Notes: generated by a model not told the origin, from the sequence alone. A stretch of 64,000 bases of DNA from Rossellomorea aquimaris (GCF_008180865.1 NZ_VTEX01000002.1:310001-374000), one strand, 5' to 3'. Numbered from the stretch's first letter, positions 16,990 through 26,133 are shown. Numbers and translations are program-made.

Positions 16990-19404
16990 GTGATAGATTT
17001 GCGGAAAAAAAAGTCTTACACTCCTAATTCTTCCACAAAGAATATTTTCCCGCCTGGTTGTCCAGGTCTTTTCCCTCGCGGTGTTTGTACAAATCCATCA
17101 ATAACATTGAATAGGGTGGGGACCATCAGTTGCAGCGGAACGATCCGTGGGAAGGTGAGGTGCGATCTCAGACCACTCAAGGGAGTGACGGTGAACTTGA
17201 CCTCTTCCTTTGACGGCATCACCTTTGAAAATCCTAATCCTGTAACTGATAGCAGGGGCGAGTTCGTAACAACTGCAATCGTTGACCGGAACACCCCCAT
17301 TACGCCAAATGTCATCATCACAGCTGCGGCTGTCATTATAGAAGAAACAATCAGATCCTCTATTACTGCAAGAGTGGAATGCATTAATTGTCCAGATCCT
17401 ATCATCACCCCTACCCAAGCAGTACAAGCTGCTCCTCGTCAGTTAAGAACTGTAACTTGTCCCGGGACCCCGATATCTGGCAGATTAACTTGTGAAGGTC
17501 TGCCGATTCCGAACGTGGAGGTCAGTTTTGAAGTGACCTCAGCTTCAGGAAAAGTTATTGTGACACCAAACCCCACTCTTTCTAACAATGAAGGAGTCTA
17601 TTCAGCTACGATACTGGCTTTTCCAGGAGCTCGTGAAATAGTTACGATTGTCACGACAGCAACAATTGGAGGAACCACTGTTCGCTCAGAACCGGAATCT
17701 TATGAAGTCATATGCCCAGGGTGCGAAAATCTGGAAATCACTTTCGATGGTCCAAATCAGATCAGCTGTAATGGAACCATTTCAGGTCGACTGACATGTG
17801 ACAATGAACCAGTGGCCAATATTCCGATTACCTTATCAGGTTCACCAATATTGAATATTATCACTCCTAATCCGGTCACGAACGAGAATGGAGAATTTTC
17901 TTCAGTAGTAACGATTAATTTCAACACTCCAAGCCAAGAGGCTGACTATACAGCCCAAGCCACTTTTAACGGAGTGGAAACTACTGCTACGGGGAATGTG
18001 TTTGTAGATTGTGTACGTTGCACAACACCACAATTGACATTGAATGTACCTGAATTACAGATTGGATTCGATGGAGGAACCATTACAGGCAGGTTCACCT
18101 GTAATGGAGAACCGATATCAAACGCCCCTGTAAACTTGACTCTTATATCTTCAGGAGAAGTAATCGTGGATCCAAATCCCGCCATCACCAATGCTGATGG
18201 CATCTATTCAGCTACATTGAAGCCTGGTCTTAACGTGATAGAAACGATTACAATCATTGCCTCAGCCATGATAGGTGGAGAGGAAGTAAGGTCACCGGCT
18301 CGTAATGTTGCAGTGAACTGTCGATGCGAGAATCCAGTAGTCGAGTTGGACAACCCGGGACCAATCAGCTGCCGTACAGTCATTACGGGCAGAGTCCTTT
18401 GCCAAGGCATTCCGGTACCGGGTATTACAGTCAATCTAAGCAGTCCAATATTAAATTTTGAAACCCCGAATCCAATCACAGAACCAGATGGATCATTTTC
18501 TAGTGTTGCCACCGTTCAACCTATCACCCCGGTAGAGGAAGGTGTCCCTTATACTGCGGAGGCAGTCGTCTTTGGAATTCCCGTCTTCAACACGAACTTT
18601 GTAAGGGTGGAATGCCTTGTATGTGATGGGGAATCACTTACCCTGATCCCGCCTGAAGGAACAGTCGGCTGTGATGGTGCACCTATATCAGGCAGGGTCT
18701 TATGTGGAAATACACCTGCCCAAAAAATTGCTGTTTTCTTCAATGTTGATCCAAATATAGCCTTCATCTCACCAAACCCTGCCATTACAGATTCAAATGG
18801 AAACTACTCAGCGGTACTAAGTCCTAACCAGGGAGCCATAGGGACAGTAGAAATCTCAGCAGCCACTTCCCTTGGTGGAAATGGCATCTCCGCCGGCCCT
18901 TTTCCTGTCAATCTTAACTGCCCTGTCCCACCTCCTGAATGCCCATGCCGTTTTAGGCTTAACACCCAAGGAAGGGCACAGCCCGGTGCAAATATACGTG
19001 TCGTTAGATTCGGTCATGTTCAAGATTATTTAGGGACATTAAACATTACGGTCGTGCAATGCGGGTCAGGTATTCAAGGAATATGTAATCCTGCCGTTGA
19101 TAATTTCAACTTTGTCTTTAACGCCTCGAATGGGGATAACTTTCAATTTACTCAAGGACGTCGTACGGAGATATTCTGTGAGGACAACCTAACGACTGCC
19201 ATAGTTGAAGGGACCATCCATGGACGAATCAATAACGGTCCAGCCAGAACTTTTGATGCTAAGATCACAGCCATCCTTAATAGAATGAATAATACCATCA
19301 CCTGGACTATTTTCGCTACTGATAATACTACCACTACGTTCGAAACCATCAGTCCATTTACCGCTGCTACAGATCCAACATCATTCATTATCGGGTGTCC
19401 TTAG
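16990..19404 (+). CDS. Large cysteine-paired Ig-like repeat protein, probable spore-surface protein
   Basis: An 804-residue protein with no signal peptide. After a basic, Cys-containing N-terminus (about 1-34) come six tandem beta-sandwich repeats of about 100 residues, then a distinct C-terminal domain (about 650-804) opening with ECPCRFRLNTQG. Each repeat has a CxGxIxG[RK]xxC start (first Cys lost in repeat 4), a central PNP motif and a closing Cys pair. Repeats 1, 3, 5 and repeats 2, 4, 6 form two subtypes. The frame is closed upstream by a TAA, so GTG 16990 behind GAAAGG is the likely start. The sigma-K-like promoter and lack of export signal suggest a mother-cell protein deposited on the spore coat or exosporium (inference). 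I do not recognise a named homologue. Confidence 0.8.
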   Translation: MIDLRKKKSYTPNSSTKNIFPPGCPGLFPRGVCTNPSITLNRVGTISCSGTIRGKVRCDLRPLKGVTVNLTSSFDGITFENPNPVTDSRGEFVTTAIVDRNTPITPNVIITAAAVIIEETIRSSITARVECINCPDPIITPTQAVQAAPRQLRTVTCPGTPISGRLTCEGLPIPNVEVSFEVTSASGKVIVTPNPTLSNNEGVYSATILAFPGAREIVTIVTTATIGGTTVRSEPESYEVICPGCENLEITFDGPNQISCNGTISGRLTCDNEPVANIPITLSGSPILNIITPNPVTNENGEFSSVVTINFNTPSQEADYTAQATFNGVETTATGNVFVDCVRCTTPQLTLNVPELQIGFDGGTITGRFTCNGEPISNAPVNLTLISSGEVIVDPNPAITNADGIYSATLKPGLNVIETITIIASAMIGGEEVRSPARNVAVNCRCENPVVELDNPGPISCRTVITGRVLCQGIPVPGITVNLSSPILNFETPNPITEPDGSFSSVATVQPITPVEEGVPYTAEAVVFGIPVFNTNFVRVECLVCDGESLTLIPPEGTVGCDGAPISGRVLCGNTPAQKIAVFFNVDPNIAFISPNPAITDSNGNYSAVLSPNQGAIGTVEISAATSLGGNGISAGPFPVNLNCPVPPPECPCRFRLNTQGRAQPGANIRVVRFGHVQDYLGTLNITVVQCGSGIQGICNPAVDNFNFVFNASNGDNFQFTQGRRTEIFCEDNLTTAIVEGTIHGRINNGPARTFDAKITAILNRMNNTITWTIFATDNTTTTFETISPFTAATDPTSFIIGCP

Positions 19405-19412
19405 AACTGAAC

Positions 19413-19442
19413 ATAGCAGCCTGATGAGGGCTGCTATTTCCT
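19413..19442 (+). terminator. Terminator of the Ig-repeat gene
   Basis: ATAGCAGCC (19413-19421) pairs with GGCTGCTAT (19429-19437), followed by TTCCTTTT. Confidence 0.75.
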
Positions 19443-19520
19443 TTTCACACACTCTATGGACCTTTACCATAAGACCTTAAAAAGAATTATCTACAATGAG
19501 AAAAATATTTGAGTAACGAT

Positions 19521-19550
19521 GAGAGGAAACCTCTAAGAGGTCCGCCCCTC
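19521..19550. repeat. Degenerate GGGACGGACC hairpin, copy 4
   Basis: The right arm AGGTCCGCCCCTC (19538-19550) and a weak left arm GAGAGGAAACCTC remain. It touches the stop codon of the kinase pseudogene. Confidence 0.5.
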
Positions 19551-20825
19551 ATCCTGTTACTGAAGGGAATGATAAAGTGATGGTCGTGCCATGACATTTC
19601 TTACTTTGGACGTTAACCTTACCACTCATCGCATCTACCATTTGATAGACTGTCATCATACCAAGACCTGTCCCTTTGGTTCCTTTCAGGGAAAAGTACG
19701 GTTCACCAAGTCGCGTTACTTGTTTGTAGGTCATGCCTATTCCCGTATCTTGGAAAGCAATGAACAATTTTTCCTTTTCATCATAGCTGATGACACTTAA
19801 TGAACCTCCTGATTCTATTGCTTCTATGCCATTTTTCATCACATTAATCAGAACTTGTTGAAGCTTATTAGAGTCTCCCTTGATGGAGTGAATATGAATT
19901 AATTCAACATCCATCGTCACCCCTTTTTGGAGGGCAAGAGGCATAATGATATCCTTAGTGCGCAAGATTTCCATTCTCACATCCAGTTCTACTTCTTCCG
20001 CCGGATGAGGCTTGGCAAAGGACAAGTAATGTTTAATCACTCTCTGGCCCGGTCGATTTCACTTACAGCAACCTTCGATAATTCAGTATTGAACGAGGGA
20101 TTTGACTGATCTTCATTAATTAATTAATTAATTAATTGAAGAAAGCCTTTGACTGTTGTCAGCGGAATTCAATTTCATGACTGATGCTTGCTGCCAGGTG
20201 GCTGACGACCTGCATCTTTTCATATTTCATAGATTCCAGTTGAAGAATTACAGTGAGCCTGATCATCTCACAAAGGTAAAAAACAAGGAATGTGGATACC
20301 GTCAGAACAAATTAATCAATCGCAAATGCCAGGTAATCCTTGACATCAAAGAAAATCGAAGGAATTAAAAGACCCAGAATTGAATTGCAGAAAGAAAAGA
20401 GGGTAAGACAGTATACTCTAAACCTCCAGGTCATTTCAGATAGCTTTGGAGACAGATAGTATATGGCAACACTAGATAAGATGGTTAAGATAATCGTGAC
20501 AACCAATCCGTTTCCCATAAACCGGATTATGACGGCAATCATCGTAATAGACAAACCCAGCAGGACCTTTCTTCCCCCGTGTATACCACCTATTAAAAAA
20601 AGGAATGAAACGCAAATCATAAAGGAACCCCATATGCAATTGGATTGAAAGCAACACACTTAGTATAATCAGCAACATATTGGTCATAAGAATTTGAAAA
20701 GGCCCCGTATGCGTTTTTTTCATACTTCGTTTTGATAAATGGTAAAAATCAACTAGCGAGACAGTGATCAGTATGACAAGGAGGTTGATCAGTAATCCGT
20801 TTAATAAAGCTGAATGGTTCATCAT
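19549..20825 (-). pseudogene. Decayed KinB-like sporulation sensor histidine kinase
   Basis: Read on the minus strand, three frames together give a complete sensor kinase. Membrane helices begin MMNHSALLNGLLINLLVILITVSL (broken by a frameshift at an A7 run near 20595), continue through LIGGIHGGRKVLLGLS and helices to KDYLAFAID, and meet an in-frame TAA (20312-20314). They resume as FVLTVSTFLVFYLCEM and the H-box SHLAASISHEI, which is frameshifted before PLTTVKGFLQLI. A TTAA microsatellite and another frameshift near 20045 precede the intact HATPase part (NVMKNGIEAIES, DTGIGM, GTGLGM). The layout matches the 5TMR-LYT kinases related to KinB. At least four lesions make a functional product very unlikely. 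The window therefore lacks one ancestral phosphorelay input. Confidence 0.85.
20115..20137. repeat. TTAA tetranucleotide microsatellite
   Basis: Nearly six tandem copies of ATTA, flanked by CTTC and GAAG, so the whole is palindromic. It lies just downstream of the H-box within the kinase pseudogene. Confidence 0.85.
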
Positions 20826-20866
20826 GTATGCCTTCATAATTTTAGGTCTTTAATCGGATGCAGATG

Positions 20867-20880
20867 AGGTCCGTCCCTCT
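20867..20880. repeat. GGGACGGACC arm, copy 5
   Basis: A single arm AGGTCCGTCCCTCT overlapping the stop codon of the GNAT gene; no clear partner arm is left. It lies on the other side of the kinase pseudogene from copy 4, in the same orientation. Confidence 0.5.
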
Positions 20881-21296
20881 TATGGATTCACTTTAAACAT
20901 CCCTGTCATATTCGGTGAGTAATCCTTGAAATCATATTGTTCATAGAAAGCTTCCTTTCCTTGTGAAGCGAACAGCCCCACGAAAGCCTTACTGGGGGCC
21001 TTTTCTTTGATGTAGCGCATTAATTCATCCATGATTTCCTTTCCGATTCCCTTACATTGATAGTCGGGATGGACCACCACGTCCTGAATGTAGAAATATA
21101 TCGCACCGTCCCCTACGATCCTTCCCATCCCGATTACTTCATTCCTATCCTTTACCATGACAGAGTACACCGAATGAGCCAATGAGGTCTCGGCAACGTC
21201 AAAATTCATATATTCTTCCCATCCGACACTTGAACATAAGGTTACGTATTCTTCCAGGGTCGGGGTTGTATTGGGCATGAGTTCATACTGTTTCAT
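20880..21296 (-). CDS. GNAT-family N-acetyltransferase
   Basis: A 138-residue GNAT protein. The acetyl-CoA binding signature is VVVHPDYQCKGIGKEIMDELMRYI (Q/RxxGxG/A form QCKGIG), preceded by beta-strands IGMGRIVGDG and IYFYIQDVVV and followed by the C-terminal FVGLFASQGKEAFYEQYDF segment. It resembles the small single-domain GNATs of bacilli whose acceptor is unknown. The start has TTGGAGG nine bases upstream. The gene stands alone. Confidence 0.85.
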   Translation of the reverse strand: MKQYELMPNTTPTLEEYVTLCSSVGWEEYMNFDVAETSLAHSVYSVMVKDRNEVIGMGRIVGDGAIYFYIQDVVVHPDYQCKGIGKEIMDELMRYIKEKAPSKAFVGLFASQGKEAFYEQYDFKDYSPNMTGMFKVNP

Positions 21297-21493
21297 GGGG
21301 ATCCTCCAATAATAGATATTTCTTACTATTCGATGTTTAATAGTTCGACAAAACGTCTCAAAAATCCTCCCAGGGGTGATCCAGTTGGCCCTTCTTTCGA
21401 GCTTTCAAAGTAAAAAACCGACTTCTGCTTCAACCAGAAATCGGGTACACCCTAAACCTTGGTTTAGGTCAAGGGTATTTTTTTTATAATAAA

Positions 21494-21527
21494 AAGGGAC
21501 GGTTCCAAACAATAGAACCACCCCTTC
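21494..21527 (-). terminator. Terminator of the ABC exporter operon
   Basis: On the minus strand AAGGGGTGGTTC pairs with GAACCGTCCCTT (one mismatch), followed by TTTTATT. It is a variant of the GGGACGG hairpins seen elsewhere. Confidence 0.65.
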
Positions 21528-21533
21528 ACTTCC

Positions 21534-23312
21534 TCACGACACATAATCAATCGTCTTCCCGCCCATTTCAGCTTCCCTGCCAAACAGTCTCGAATACACT
21601 CCCGTTTGATTCAGAAGCAGATCCGCATGTTTTCCTTGTTCCACAATCCTTCCATCCTCCAGCACCACAATAGTATCAGCAGATAAAACCGTTGATAATC
21701 GATGGGAAACGATGATGATTGTTTGATTCTTCCCGGCTCTCATCACTGCTTCATTGATCTTGATTTCTGTGATCGGGTCCAGTGCCGAACTCGCTTCGTC
21801 AAGAATCAGGATCGGAGCGTCTTTTAAGAGTGCTCTAGCCAGAGATAACCGCTGTTTCTGCCCTCCTGAAAGCAGGCTTCCCCTCTCACCGACTGAGGTA
21901 TTGAGTCCTTCAGGCAGGGTTTCGATGAGCTCGCCCAAGCCGCTATCCTCCAATGCTTTCAAGAGCTCTTCATCCGTTGCGTCACGCTTTCCTATGCGCA
22001 AGTTTTCTGCAAGTGTCCCGCTTCTGAGCATCACATCCTGGGTCACGATGGCCATTTGCGAACGGAGCCATGCTGTATCCCATTCCCGGATATCCCGGCC
22101 GTCGACTTCAATCCGTCCGACTCCCGTATCGTAGAGCTTAAATAGCAGATCGACTATCGTGGATTTCCCCGATCCACTCGGACCGACCAACGCCCATTTC
22201 TCCCCGGCACTGATGGAAAATGACACACCTTTTAACACATTTTCTTCTTTATCCGGGTAAGCAAAAGCCACGTCCTGGAGGCGGATGTTCCCGACTGCCC
22301 GTTCGCCACGCAAGCCTTCTGACACTTCAGCTTCAGAAGCTTCCTCAGAAAGCAGGATGTCAGAACGATCCAGTGCCGGCCCCGTCCGTCTGACTGAAAG
22401 CCAGTTCCGGAGCAGTTTCTGCATTTCATTCGCCGCGATGGTCACGAGTCCCCCGGCTGTCAGCATCTGTCCACTCGTCAGCCCCTGATTCCATATTAGT
22501 AACGTACTGATCAAATACACAAGACCTAAAGCAAATCCGTTATAGCTCGCAATCACCACCACCGACTGCATCCTTGCTTTCAGTTCCTTTACAGAGTGTT
22601 GCACGAAGGTGTCCCGGATGGAAATGACACTGTCCACTTCACTTTCAGAGACACCCATCACACGTGACAGGTGAATCCCCGTCACCGATTCTCTTAATCT
22701 CTCCAGGTATCTCGACGCTTCTTTTCTTGCATCAGCAGAAGCAGACCGGGTCCTTGCCCCAACATAATTAGAAGTCCAATAGAAAATCACGCCGAGGACA
22801 ACACTAGTAATCATCAAGTATGGATGAATCCAGAACAGCACCAGGCTGTAAATGAAGACCCCCTGCACGCTCGCCATGAACGTCGAGCCTTCCCAAGCCA
22901 GGAAATTATGGAGCGTATCCGGATCATCCGACACCCTCGCAAGCATTTCCCCCGTGGGATTATGATGATAGAACGAATACGGGACGATCTGCAGATGACG
23001 GAACAATCTGAGCTTCTGCCAATTCGTCACAGTCTTCGCGGTCTGATGACAGAAATATTCGTCGATCACCATCATGACTAGGTCCAGTACGGCTGATAAA
23101 ATCAAGAGCCACATGAGCCCCCATAGCCAGTTATAGTTTTCATTGGGGATGATCGTATCCACCAGCCAGCTGAGGGCAAGGGTCGGGATCAGGGCCGAAA
23201 ACACCTGGCTGATCGCAATGACGATGGAGTCTGCGATGACCCACTTTTTATAGGGACGAAGGAAGCTGAGCACCCTTCTTCCGTCACGATTCTTCACTTG
23301 GGTGGCCGTCAT
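21534..23312 (-). CDS. ABC exporter half-transporter, second subunit
   Basis: A 592-residue type IV ABC exporter subunit: six membrane helices (about residues 20-300) fused to an ATPase domain. It has Walker A GPSGSGKST, the Q-loop IVTQDVMLRSG, signature LSGGQKQR, Walker B LILDEASS with its catalytic glutamate, D-loop SALD and H-loop SHR. It overlaps the preceding exporter gene by four bases, so the two are coupled and probably form a heterodimer, like the multidrug pairs YfiBC or BmrCD of B. subtilis. Both ATP sites look catalytically competent. Substrate unknown. Confidence 0.92.
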   Translation of the reverse strand: MTATQVKNRDGRRVLSFLRPYKKWVIADSIVIAISQVFSALIPTLALSWLVDTIIPNENYNWLWGLMWLLILSAVLDLVMMVIDEYFCHQTAKTVTNWQKLRLFRHLQIVPYSFYHHNPTGEMLARVSDDPDTLHNFLAWEGSTFMASVQGVFIYSLVLFWIHPYLMITSVVLGVIFYWTSNYVGARTRSASADARKEASRYLERLRESVTGIHLSRVMGVSESEVDSVISIRDTFVQHSVKELKARMQSVVVIASYNGFALGLVYLISTLLIWNQGLTSGQMLTAGGLVTIAANEMQKLLRNWLSVRRTGPALDRSDILLSEEASEAEVSEGLRGERAVGNIRLQDVAFAYPDKEENVLKGVSFSISAGEKWALVGPSGSGKSTIVDLLFKLYDTGVGRIEVDGRDIREWDTAWLRSQMAIVTQDVMLRSGTLAENLRIGKRDATDEELLKALEDSGLGELIETLPEGLNTSVGERGSLLSGGQKQRLSLARALLKDAPILILDEASSALDPITEIKINEAVMRAGKNQTIIIVSHRLSTVLSADTIVVLEDGRIVEQGKHADLLLNQTGVYSRLFGREAEMGGKTIDYVS

Positions 23313-25048
23313 CCGATCATCTCCTTTTCCAGCTCGCTGTATTGGGCTTTGTATAATTCATAATACTTTCCTCGCATGAGGAGCAGCTCTTCATGGGTTC
23401 CTTTTTCCGCCACCACTCCCTGATCGAGGAGGATGATCACATCGGCATTTCTTACGGTCACGAGGCGGTGGGCGATCGTAATCGTCGTCCGGCCCGGGAT
23501 CAGCTTCTCTAAGGATGCCTGCACCCGTTCTTCCGTTTCCCCGTCCAGGGAGGAAGTCGCTTCATCGAAGATCAGCACAGGCGGCTGTCTCAAGATCGCC
23601 CGGGCAAGGGCAACGCGCTGCCGTTGACCACCTGAGAGCTTCAAGCCCCGCTCCCCGACGACCGTTTCATACCGCTCCTCGAGGGAATCAATCAATTCTT
23701 TCAAGCCCGCCGCTTCCACAGCCTGTTCCAATTCCTCCATGGTTGCATCGGGTTTTCCGTACAATAGATTTTGCCGGAGTGTGCTATTTAGAAGAAACGT
23801 TTCTTGAGACACTACCCCGACCTGCTGTCTGAAACTGTTCCGGTTGTATTCAAATAAGTTCTTATCATCAATTAGTATGGAACCCTGCTGAGGTTCATAC
23901 AGTCCAAGTAAGAGTTGGACCAGAGTACTTTTTCCTCCTCCACTCGTTCCGACGATTCCAATGTGGTTCCCCTGACTCAGAGACAATGAAACTCCTTTCA
24001 AAACCTGCTTATCACTACCAGGATACGAGAACCATAGATTCTCCAAGTCAATCTTTCCTTTTACCTGGCCAAAAGAAGGAAGCTTCTCCCCATGTTCTTC
24101 TGGCAGATCAAAGTATTCGTAGATTCGTTGCAGGGCAGGAATCGCCTGCTGAATCGTCAAGGCATGCTCCGCCATGGACCTGACCGGCAGAAACATGATG
24201 GGGATGAAGCTCAGGCACGCAACGAGGGTTCCGACCGTGATCGTCCCATCCCAGATCGCCCACCCACCGATCAGCATCACGACACCGGGAGCCGCGATAT
24301 TGAACAGGTTCCCCAGTCGCCAATTCACCTTCCCTATGAGGGCAGCCCGAATCGAGAACTGCTTCCAATCAGAGAGCTTCTTCTCCTGGGTACCGACTTC
24401 TACATCCTGCGTCTGGTAAGTCCGCACCAACCTCACACTCTCAATGCTTTCCTGCAGATGCTGATACATATCCGCACTCATCTCCCGCTGGACCGCGCTC
24501 ATCTTTCGCATCTTCTTCCCCAATGTAAAAGAGGGAACGATATATATCGCAAATACGGCAAACATCACGATGGCAGCTGGCCAAAATAAAACAAACACCG
24601 CGGAAAAAGCCGCAATTGCACCTACAACCTGCTGTAGGATACGTGGAACAACCGTATTGTTCAGATTCTGAATCGACTCCACATCATGAGTCAGCCGGAA
24701 AAGCATATCTCCCCTCGGCGTCTTTGAAAAGAACGACATCGGAGTCCGGTGCAACTTTCTGAAGGCCCGGATCTGCATGTCTGTAATCACATCGAGACCG
24801 ATCTTCACCTGAACATATTCCTGCATCGTCTCAAACAGGGACTTTCCTAAGTACGCACCGAGGATCCCGGCTACGACCCAGACTAAGAAATCCAAGTCCC
24901 CTCCCACGATCACATCATCCACCAACCGCTTCACAAGAATCGATGGCACGATCGTAAAGAGACCGCCTATGATGGCAAACACAAGAGCCACTAATAGCTT
25001 CCGCCAATAAGGCTTAAAATGATTTAATGTTGTTTTTAATAAGTTCAT
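23309..25048 (-). CDS. ABC exporter half-transporter, first subunit
   Basis: A 579-residue half-transporter with an N-terminal six-helix membrane domain and a C-terminal ATPase domain. It has Walker A GTSGGGKST, Q-loop VVSQETFLLNS, signature LSGGQRQR, Walker B LIFDEATSSLD and H-loop AHR. GAGGGGG before the ATG at 25048 gives the start. It is first in the operon, followed with ATGA overlap by the second subunit. Drug, lipid or peptide export are all possible. Confidence 0.92.
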   Translation of the reverse strand: MNLLKTTLNHFKPYWRKLLVALVFAIIGGLFTIVPSILVKRLVDDVIVGGDLDFLVWVVAGILGAYLGKSLFETMQEYVQVKIGLDVITDMQIRAFRKLHRTPMSFFSKTPRGDMLFRLTHDVESIQNLNNTVVPRILQQVVGAIAAFSAVFVLFWPAAIVMFAVFAIYIVPSFTLGKKMRKMSAVQREMSADMYQHLQESIESVRLVRTYQTQDVEVGTQEKKLSDWKQFSIRAALIGKVNWRLGNLFNIAAPGVVMLIGGWAIWDGTITVGTLVACLSFIPIMFLPVRSMAEHALTIQQAIPALQRIYEYFDLPEEHGEKLPSFGQVKGKIDLENLWFSYPGSDKQVLKGVSLSLSQGNHIGIVGTSGGGKSTLVQLLLGLYEPQQGSILIDDKNLFEYNRNSFRQQVGVVSQETFLLNSTLRQNLLYGKPDATMEELEQAVEAAGLKELIDSLEERYETVVGERGLKLSGGQRQRVALARAILRQPPVLIFDEATSSLDGETEERVQASLEKLIPGRTTITIAHRLVTVRNADVIILLDQGVVAEKGTHEELLLMRGKYYELYKAQYSELEKEMIG

Positions 25049-25135
25049 GATTGACCCCCTCACAAAATTTTATTTTATACCAATTTTTTATAATATTCAC
25101 TATAATTCGAATAGAGTGAGGGGACCCTTCCATTA

Positions 25136-25948
25136 TTATGTAGAGAACAGTTTCCCTTCCAAAGCATTCATATATCGTTCTGCAGATCGTTGGACCGCTT
25201 GATTGGCATCTTTTGCTATCACGCGATGAAAGGCATTATAAAGCTTATGGAAAGATAAAGGCTTTACTTTCTCTGCCATTTCCTTCACTTTACCTGCCGG
25301 CAGGGGAATGAGATTCGGATAGCTGTACATGAAGCTGACCCAATCCGTATCCGCCACGACCTGAATGATATCACCCGTCAACAGAATCCCTCCCTGCCCC
25401 CAGTGAAGGACCGCTCCCCCTTTGAAATGCCCTCCAAGACGGTGCAGTGAAATCCCTTCGTTCAAGGTCAACTCTTCCCCGTCCCAAAACCGGATCCGCT
25501 CCCCGGGTTCCATGACCCAGGTCTGGTCATCCACATGAAGATAAACCTCCGCATCAAACCGTTCAGCCCACTCCAGCTGGGCAGAGTAATAATGCGGATG
25601 GGAAACCGCGATCGCATCGATGCCGCCTAACTCCTCAATGGTTTGGATCGTCTCCTCATCCAGATACGTCACACAGTCCCATAAAACATTATAGCCGCCA
25701 GTTGTAATCAAATAGGCCGTCTGCCCGATGCCGAACTTTGGTGTGGTGGTGATGCTGTAAAGTCCCGGTTCTTCTTGCAGAATGGTATTTTGATAGACTC
25801 CGCTCTCTGTCATTTCATCGAGAGTCGTAAAGCTTTGACCATCCGGATTGACATACTGCCGTTCTTCCTCACAAATGGGGCATCTTTCAGGTTCTTCATG
25901 ACTCTTAGGGTATTGGGTTCCACATGTTGTACACACATATTTGTTCAT
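25136..25948 (-). CDS. Metallo-beta-lactamase-fold protein with N-terminal rubredoxin-like zinc ribbon
   Basis: A 270-residue protein. Residues 1-30 carry CTTCGTQYP and CPICEEE, a two-CxxC metal ribbon like rubredoxin. The rest follows the MBL fold: SHPHYYS in place of the classical HxHxDH, GGHFKGGAVLHW for the next histidine, and ILLTGDIIQ for the bridging aspartate. The altered first motif (tyrosines where Asp-His are usual) suggests a changed or single-metal site. The start has a clear AGGAGGAG. Possible roles include a redox-linked hydrolase; substrate unknown. Confidence 0.82.
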   Translation of the reverse strand: MNKYVCTTCGTQYPKSHEEPERCPICEEERQYVNPDGQSFTTLDEMTESGVYQNTILQEEPGLYSITTTPKFGIGQTAYLITTGGYNVLWDCVTYLDEETIQTIEELGGIDAIAVSHPHYYSAQLEWAERFDAEVYLHVDDQTWVMEPGERIRFWDGEELTLNEGISLHRLGGHFKGGAVLHWGQGGILLTGDIIQVVADTDWVSFMYSYPNLIPLPAGKVKEMAEKVKPLSFHKLYNAFHRVIAKDANQAVQRSAERYMNALEGKLFST

Positions 25949-26088
25949 CGTAAATCTCCTCCTCTTGTCGTCTCTTTATCTGATTTCATTATATTCCATT
26001 TTCTAGTAGTTCTCTTCCACCAAATGGTCAAATGTATTCTACGACTTTAGGAGGAGAGGGTTAATCCCCTGAATGGTCAATCAACAAT

Positions 26089-26120
26089 AAAAAAAAGCTG
26101 AAGAATCACGCTCTTCAGCT
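26089..26120 (-). terminator. Terminator of the IDEAL-domain gene
   Basis: AGCTGAAGA (26097-26105) pairs with TCTTCAGCT (26112-26120). The minus strand continues into eight T residues. Confidence 0.85.
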
Positions 26121-26133
26121 CCTTTCATGATGT

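Noticed and set aside
17016-17427. Two minus-strand frames over the start of the Ig-repeat gene
   Set aside because: The plus-strand frame has clear protein repeats, and these minus frames have no ribosome site or motif.
16990-19404. Ig-repeat protein as a sortase-anchored surface adhesin
   Set aside because: There is no signal peptide and no LPxTG motif or C-terminal membrane anchor.
24092-24589. 165-codon plus-strand frame over the ABC exporter
   Set aside because: Antisense shadow of the exporter gene, rich in His and Arg as expected for such shadows; no start signal.
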